NCBI GenBank assembly: GCA_034666705.1
Contig: JAXDLH010000024.1
Span: forward strand, 1-10,064
Source: JAXDLH01 sp034666705
GTDB taxonomy: Bacteria; Chloroflexota; UBA6077; SHYK01
Reading direction: 5' to 3'
Length of the DNA: 10,064 nt
In this document: positions 7,489 to 10,064 of the stretch, piece after piece
Position numbering within the stretch: the stretch's first letter is position 1
Layout: each line of letters starts with the position of its first letter
Notes under the pieces: generated by a model
What the model saw: only the letters and a program-made list of their open reading frames with translations
What the model was told of the DNA's origin: nothing
The model's database searches: none
Made by a program: the position numbers and the translations under genes

Positions 7489-7926
7489 CTATGAGGCGAG
7501 CTGCAGCCGCACCTGGCCGATCTGCAGCTCATCACCCTCGCGCAGGGGCGTCTCACCGTCCACCAAGCGGCCGTTCACGAGCGTGCCGTTGGTGCTGCCG
7601 GCATCGCGCACCCACCACCCTCCATCCCGGAGGACGACCATTGCGTGCGCGGCTGAGACGAACTCATCGTCGAGGACGACGACGTTATCCTCGGCGCGAC
7701 CGAGGCGCGTCACCGGCTCCAGGCCGAAGGCCTGACCCATCGGCAGCGCCGAGGACCCCGGATCCACTACCACCAGCCGGCCACGGGGGCGGTTCGCCTG
7801 CCGCAAACCGCGCTCGGCGCCAAGCTCACGCTGCGTAACGACGACCAGCGAGAAAAGGAACAGGTAGAGCAGCACGATAACGACGATCCGCAGCAGGAGG
7901 ATCGTCGTGCCGCTCGAGAGATCCAC
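7489..7926 (-). CDS. fhaB: FhaB-like protein: N-terminal membrane anchor plus FHA domain
   Basis: A signalling adaptor of 145 residues that is expected to bind phosphothreonine peptides at the inner face of the membrane. A transmembrane helix spans about residues 9-30 (core LLRIVVIVLLYLFLFSLVVV). The FHA domain covers about 50-143, with the canonical GR (76-77), the S91/H94 pair in SAAHA and STNGTLVNG (111-119). The size and layout match the FhaB/FipA family of Actinobacteria and Chloroflexota, which in mycobacteria helps coordinate cell-wall growth and division through Ser/Thr kinases. The start is GTG at 7924-7926, with AGGT six bases upstream; only 11 bases separate it from the fhaA stop, so the two are surely one operon. 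No kinase, phosphatase, FtsW/RodA or penicillin-binding protein gene follows, unlike in Actinobacteria. Confidence 0.9.
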   Translation of the reverse strand: MDLSSGTTILLLRIVVIVLLYLFLFSLVVVTQRELGAERGLRQANRPRGRLVVVDPGSSALPMGQAFGLEPVTRLGRAEDNVVVLDDEFVSAAHAMVVLRDGGWWVRDAGSTNGTLVNGRLVDGETPLREGDELQIGQVRLQLAS

Positions 7927-7937
7927 GCCGTGACCTG

Positions 7938-8651
7938 TCAGTCAGGACGGAGGGCCACGCGGTAGCCGCCAAGCGATAACTCCGCCTCGGTGTCGATGCG
8001 CACCTCGCGGATTCGCTCGCCGTCTACGTACGTGCCATTCGTGCTGTCAAGGTCGCGGATGACCCAGCCATTGGGGTTGGGCTCGATCGCGGCGTGGTAT
8101 CGCGAGACCCGAACGTCGCGGACCACCAGATCGTTGTCGGCGCCTCGGCCAATCCGGATTGGTCGGCGATCGACCGTGAGACTACTGCCGTCCTCGGTCT
8201 CCAGTTGGAGCGCGCGGTCCGGCTGTTGCTCCCGGACGCGCTCGAAGCGGCGTGTATGTTCGACTTCGGGTGCCGCGTCCGGCGGCTGATCCCACCGCGT
8301 GTCGACCTTCACGAACGATCTCGCGACTGAGGGGTCGCGCACCAGCTCGACCTCAATGCGACCGAGGGGTCGAAGATTCTCTTCGTCGGCGCGACGGTCC
8401 ACATAGGCCGCGAGGCTGCGTTCGTGGGCATTGCGCGCGGGGGCGAAGCGGTCGAAATCAGCGGGATTGAGTCGTGCCACATAGCGACTGGGCACGTCGA
8501 CCGAGGAGGGGCCGACTGCCTTGTCGGCGAGCATGGCTCGCTCGAGGGCGTGAGCCACCTCGATTGGCTGAAGCCGTGGGTTGAACACTCGTCGGAAGCT
8601 GCCCTCGAAAACGGCCTCGAATACCGATTCCACGCGAGAGAGAACCGACAC
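7938..8651 (-). CDS. fhaA: FhaA-like protein: DUF3662 domain plus C-terminal FHA domain
   Basis: A cytoplasmic signalling protein of 237 residues. Residues 1-120 match the FhaA N-terminal domain (DUF3662): VESVFEAVFEGSFRRVF followed by LQPIEVAHALERAM. A charged linker (120-145, rich in E, R, Q and P) leads to an FHA domain at about 147-235, with GRG (168-170), SRYHA (183-187) and STNGTYVDG (203-211), the phosphothreonine-binding signature. In mycobacteria FhaA binds a phosphorylated MviN-like flippase domain and regulates peptidoglycan synthesis; the same role here is inference. The linker is much shorter than in the large actinobacterial FhaA proteins. The start is GTG at 8649-8651, with GGAGG five bases upstream, part of which can pair in a leader hairpin. 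It lies 79 bases after the xre stop and 11 bases before fhaB. Confidence 0.9.
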   Translation of the reverse strand: MSVLSRVESVFEAVFEGSFRRVFNPRLQPIEVAHALERAMLADKAVGPSSVDVPSRYVARLNPADFDRFAPARNAHERSLAAYVDRRADEENLRPLGRIEVELVRDPSVARSFVKVDTRWDQPPDAAPEVEHTRRFERVREQQPDRALQLETEDGSSLTVDRRPIRIGRGADNDLVVRDVRVSRYHAAIEPNPNGWVIRDLDSTNGTYVDGERIREVRIDTEAELSLGGYRVALRPD

Positions 8652-8657
8652 TGCGCC

Positions 8658-8690
8658 CTCCGCCTCGGAGACGCAGCGCGGAGCGCTACG
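8658..8690 (-). promoter_or_regulatory. Tandem hairpins in the fhaA leader
   Basis: In the minus-strand transcript, CGUAGCGC pairs with GCGCUGCG across a UCC loop (8690-8672; eight pairs, one of them G-U). It is followed at once by CUCCG / CGGAG with an AGG loop (8670-8658). The second stem includes most of the GGAGG ribosome site of fhaA. With the TATAAT at 8702-8707, almost the whole leader is structured. Seen by eye; no folding energy was calculated. Confidence 0.4.
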
Positions 8691-8701
8691 CCTCTATCCG
8701 G

Positions 8702-8707
8702 ATTATA
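8702..8707 (-). promoter_or_regulatory. -10 element of the fhaA-fhaB promoter
   Basis: A perfect TATAAT on the minus strand between xre and fhaA, preceded by GGGCCC. No -35 hexamer resembling TTGACA stands at 17-18 bases. The predicted start near 8695 gives a leader of about 44 bases. It implies that fhaA-fhaB has its own promoter in addition to any read-through from xre. Confidence 0.5.
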
Positions 8708-8730
8708 GGGCCCATGTCGCGCGCTCGATC

Positions 8731-9123
8731 CTACGCAAGCCGCGTAGTTAGATCGCCAGCGCCGCGCCAGCGCGCCGAGATCATGCGCACCACGCTGCGG
8801 AACTGGTCGCGCTCCTCCGGAGAGAGGTGGGCATCGTTGAGCACGTCCGCCACGGCCTGCAACGCGTCATCCCACGAGCCGAGCTGCATCACCGAGAGCG
8901 GTGCGTAGCCGGCGGAAACCAACAAACGATTGCGCTCCTGGATGGAGAGCCGCAATGCGCGCGCCAACGCTTCCACAATGTGCTGCCGCGGCGGCTCGCG
9001 GTCGCCGTGCTCGATTCGCGTGAGGTAGGACGGATCCACGCCCACTTCATGAGCGAGGTTGTTGCGGGACCGGACTGCGCGTTCGCGGAACGAGCGAAGC
9101 AGTGTCGGAAAATCTTCGCGCAT
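8731..9123 (-). CDS. XRE-family helix-turn-helix transcriptional regulator
   Basis: A DNA-binding regulator of 130 residues. The HTH covers about residues 8-60; its core has the usual LAHEVGVDPSYLTRIEHGDR (23-42) pattern of Cro/CI-type domains. It is followed by the RALRLSIQERNRLLVSAGYAP segment, typical of XRE proteins related to the MmyB-like group. The MmyB ligand domain itself is missing: residues 82-130 are only a short, mostly helical tail with acidic and Trp residues, so the protein is a short form and no ligand can be proposed. The ATG at 9121-9123 has GGGGG seven bases upstream; the frame open to 9186 would run into the -35 box. It is divergent from acpS and upstream of fhaA. Autoregulation is likely for this family but no operator is proven. 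Confidence 0.88.
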   Translation of the reverse strand: MREDFPTLLRSFRERAVRSRNNLAHEVGVDPSYLTRIEHGDREPPRQHIVEALARALRLSIQERNRLLVSAGYAPLSVMQLGSWDDALQAVADVLNDAHLSPEERDQFRSVVRMISARWRGAGDLTTRLA

Positions 9124-9162
9124 CTTGCTGCCCCCGGTGTCTATTGCCCTCCTGGCACCCGT

Positions 9163-9191
9163 ATGTTCGCATGCTTGTGCCGCCATGTCAA
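9163..9191 (-). promoter_or_regulatory. Promoter of the xre gene
   Basis: On the minus strand a perfect TTGACA (9186-9191) is followed, after 17 bases, by GAACAT (9163-9168, 3/6). A TGC stands directly before the -10, giving an extended -10 that can compensate for the weak hexamer. The predicted leader of about 33 bases carries the GGGGG ribosome site. Confidence 0.6.
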
Positions 9192-9228
9192 TAGGGGTTG
9201 CCAGTCAGCATCCCGCGCGTCATATAGT

Positions 9229-9247
9229 GTCTTTTTGTCACAAAGAC
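9229..9247. promoter_or_regulatory. Palindromic element in the xre/acpS intergenic region
   Basis: GTCTTT (9229-9234) and AAAGAC (9242-9247) are inverted around TTGTCAC. The centre also holds an 11-base palindrome, TTTGTCACAAA (9234-9244). Its AT-rich make-up stands out in a GC-rich region. It lies about 40 bases upstream of the xre -35 and just after a possible plus-strand TTGCCA (9198-9203) with CATATA (9221-9226). It could be an operator for the XRE protein or another regulator. No known consensus was matched; the half site is shorter than a CRP, FNR or Rex site. Confidence 0.35.
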
Positions 9248-9356
9248 GCGGCGCCCGCGCCCTGATCCACACGAGATCGCAATCAGCCCTGACGAATTTC
9301 GCGCTCGTTAGCCAACCGCTTATGAATGAGACATGCCTGTATGTACGCGATGTCCT

Positions 9357-9386
9357 TTGACAGTTGAGGGCGGGCGCTGCTACGGT
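9357..9386 (+). promoter_or_regulatory. Promoter of acpS-nnrE
   Basis: A perfect TTGACA (9357-9362) is followed, after 18 bases, by TACGGT (9381-9386, 3/6). The predicted start near 9393 leaves a leader of about 17 bases that contains the GGAGG site of acpS and excludes the upstream in-frame ATG at 9392. Confidence 0.5.
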
Positions 9387-9409
9387 CCGGAATGTGGGCG
9401 GAGGTGGAT

Positions 9410-9802
9410 ATGGACGTTGGCGTGGACATCGTCGAGATCGCGCGTGTGCAGCGGGCGGTGGGGCGACATGAGGCCGGAATGCGCCGGCGGGTCTATACGG
9501 AGTTGGAATGGACGCAATGCAGCAAGAGCATCGCCTCGCTCGCCGGGCGGTTCGCGGCTAAGGAGGCGGTGATGAAGTCGCTCGGCGTTGGCGGGATGGC
9601 GTTCCGCGACATCGAGATCGTCCGGTCACGCAGCGGGAAGCCCGAGGTGCAACTGACGGGGCGGATGGAACGCCGGGCAACCAGCCTTGGCGTAACCGCC
9701 ATCACGGTCAGCATCTCGCACTCTCGTGATAATGCTGTGGCGGTCGCGATCGCGGAGCGAGGTATCGGCTCCGCAGCAGGGGTCGAGGCCGCCCCGTCAT
9801 GA
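9410..9802 (+). CDS. acpS: Holo-[acyl-carrier-protein] synthase (AcpS)
   Basis: Transfers the 4'-phosphopantetheine group of CoA to a serine of acyl carrier protein, activating it for fatty-acid synthesis; a cytoplasmic, normally trimeric enzyme. The 130 residues fit the family. MDVGVDIVEIARV (1-13) holds the metal-binding aspartate D6, RFAAKEAVMKSLG (47-59) holds the second metal ligand E52 and the catalytic-site lysines, and ITVSISHSRDNAVAVAIA (98-115) is the conserved C-terminal strand with SISHS. The ATG at 9410-9412 is chosen because GGAGG lies five bases upstream and because homologs begin just before the GVDIVEI motif; the in-frame ATG at 9392 lies at or before the predicted transcription start. 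Its stop overlaps the nnrE start by ATGA, so the two genes are translationally coupled, a pairing common in bacteria. Confidence 0.95.
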   Translation: MDVGVDIVEIARVQRAVGRHEAGMRRRVYTELEWTQCSKSIASLAGRFAAKEAVMKSLGVGGMAFRDIEIVRSRSGKPEVQLTGRMERRATSLGVTAITVSISHSRDNAVAVAIAERGIGSAAGVEAAPS

Positions 9803-10064
9803 AAGTCGTCAGCGTGGCGGAGATGCGCGCCGCCGAGGCGGCTACGTTCGCTGCAGGGACGTCAGAGGCGGAGCTGCAGCATCGCGCGGCATTGGCGGTC
9901 GCCGATGCGATCAGCGACGCGTGCCCAATTCCAGGGGCAGTGGCCGCCCTGGTCGGGCCGGGGAACAATGGTCGTGACGCATGGCTCGCGGTCGTCGAGC
10001 TGCAGAACCGTGGCTGGCGCACGACGGCCTACCTCACCCCGCGCCATGCGATTCATCCCGAAGA
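9799..10064 (+). CDS. nnrE: NAD(P)H-hydrate epimerase (YjeF N-terminal domain), partial
   Basis: The first 88 codons of a gene that continues past the window end. The product repairs damaged NAD(P)HX by interconverting its R and S epimers; in many bacteria it is fused to the ADP-dependent dehydratase (NnrD), and the missing 3' part would decide that. The start MKVVSVAEMRAAEAATFAAG has the family's opening, in which the M-R-x-x-E motif precedes the fold. VGPGNNGRDAWLAVVEL matches the GPGNNGGDG nucleotide-binding loop, with Arg and Ala in place of the second and third variable glycines but the aspartate kept. The RGWRTTAYL strand follows. The ATG at 9799-9801 overlaps the acpS TGA, and its ribosome site must lie inside acpS; none is strong, which fits coupled re-initiation. 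Confidence 0.88.
   Translation, partial: MKVVSVAEMRAAEAATFAAGTSEAELQHRAALAVADAISDACPIPGAVAALVGPGNNGRDAWLAVVELQNRGWRTTAYLTPRHAIHPE

Larger units (their letters stand above)
9124..9409. other. Divergent xre/acpS intergenic region
   Basis: The longest non-coding stretch of the window (286 bases), noticeably richer in A and T than the genes. It contains the xre promoter, the palindrome at 9229-9247 and the acpS promoter. Between 9248 and 9356 I see no gene, RNA or strong structure. A 12-codon frame starting at the ATG at 9321 ends at the TGA inside the acpS -35 box but has no ribosome site. Confidence 0.6.

Noticed and set aside
9321..9359. Possible 12-residue leader peptide (MNETCLYVRDVL) before acpS
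   Set aside because: No ribosome site, no run of a regulatory amino acid, and it ends inside the -35 box, upstream of the likely transcription start.
8827..9360. 177-codon plus-strand frame opposite the xre gene
   Set aside because: It is antisense to a well-supported HTH gene, has no ribosome site and resembles no family I know.
1..10064. A novel defence, mobile or biosynthetic system
   Set aside because: Every long frame with protein-like composition maps to a recognisable core or signalling family, or to a small membrane protein. No transposase, integrase, repeat array, toxin-antitoxin pair or unusual composition boundary was seen.

Overview
The window is a G+C-rich stretch of bacterial chromosome that reads almost entirely as housekeeping and signalling genes. 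The combination of an archaeal/eukaryote-type prolyl-tRNA synthetase, a DnaQ-DinG fusion, an FhaA-like (DUF3662 + FHA) / FhaB-like pair, frequent GTG starts and very high GC suggests a Chloroflexota bacterium, perhaps near the Thermomicrobia. That assignment is inference from gene content, not a database match. I see no tRNA or rRNA gene, CRISPR array, insertion sequence, phage gene or toxin-antitoxin pair.

Layout. (1) 22-2371, minus strand: proS, then a HEAT-repeat protein whose ATG lies one base after the proS stop, a probable two-gene operon driven by a clear promoter at 2390-2418. (2) 2522-3706, plus strand: alr (alanine racemase), divergent from proS, with a perfect TATAAT upstream. (3) 3786-9123, minus strand: five genes in one direction. 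In transcription order these are an XRE-type regulator, fhaA-like, fhaB-like, a small membrane-anchored YtxH/DUF883-like protein, and a DinG-family helicase with an N-terminal DEDDh exonuclease. Promoter-like sites before the XRE, fhaA and YtxH-like genes argue for several transcription units rather than one long operon. alr and dinG converge with only 79 bases between their stops. (4) 9124-9409: the largest non-coding interval (286 bases), holding divergent promoters for the XRE gene and acpS plus a palindromic element. (5) 9410-10064, plus strand: acpS (holo-ACP synthase) overlapping nnrE (NAD(P)H-hydrate epimerase) by ATGA; nnrE runs off the window.

Functionally these are translation (proS), cell-wall precursor supply (alr), lipid-synthesis cofactor activation (acpS), NAD(P)HX repair (nnrE), DNA repair or processing (dinG) and phosphothreonine-dependent signalling (fhaA/fhaB). 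No Ser/Thr kinase or phosphatase is visible beside the FHA genes.

I found no convincing new multi-gene system. The points most worth a second look are: the dinG start, where no ATG, GTG or TTG lies upstream of the essential exonuclease motif, implying a CTG start or a sequence indel; the structured fhaA leader; the one-base proS-HEAT junction; and the palindrome in the xre/acpS intergenic region.
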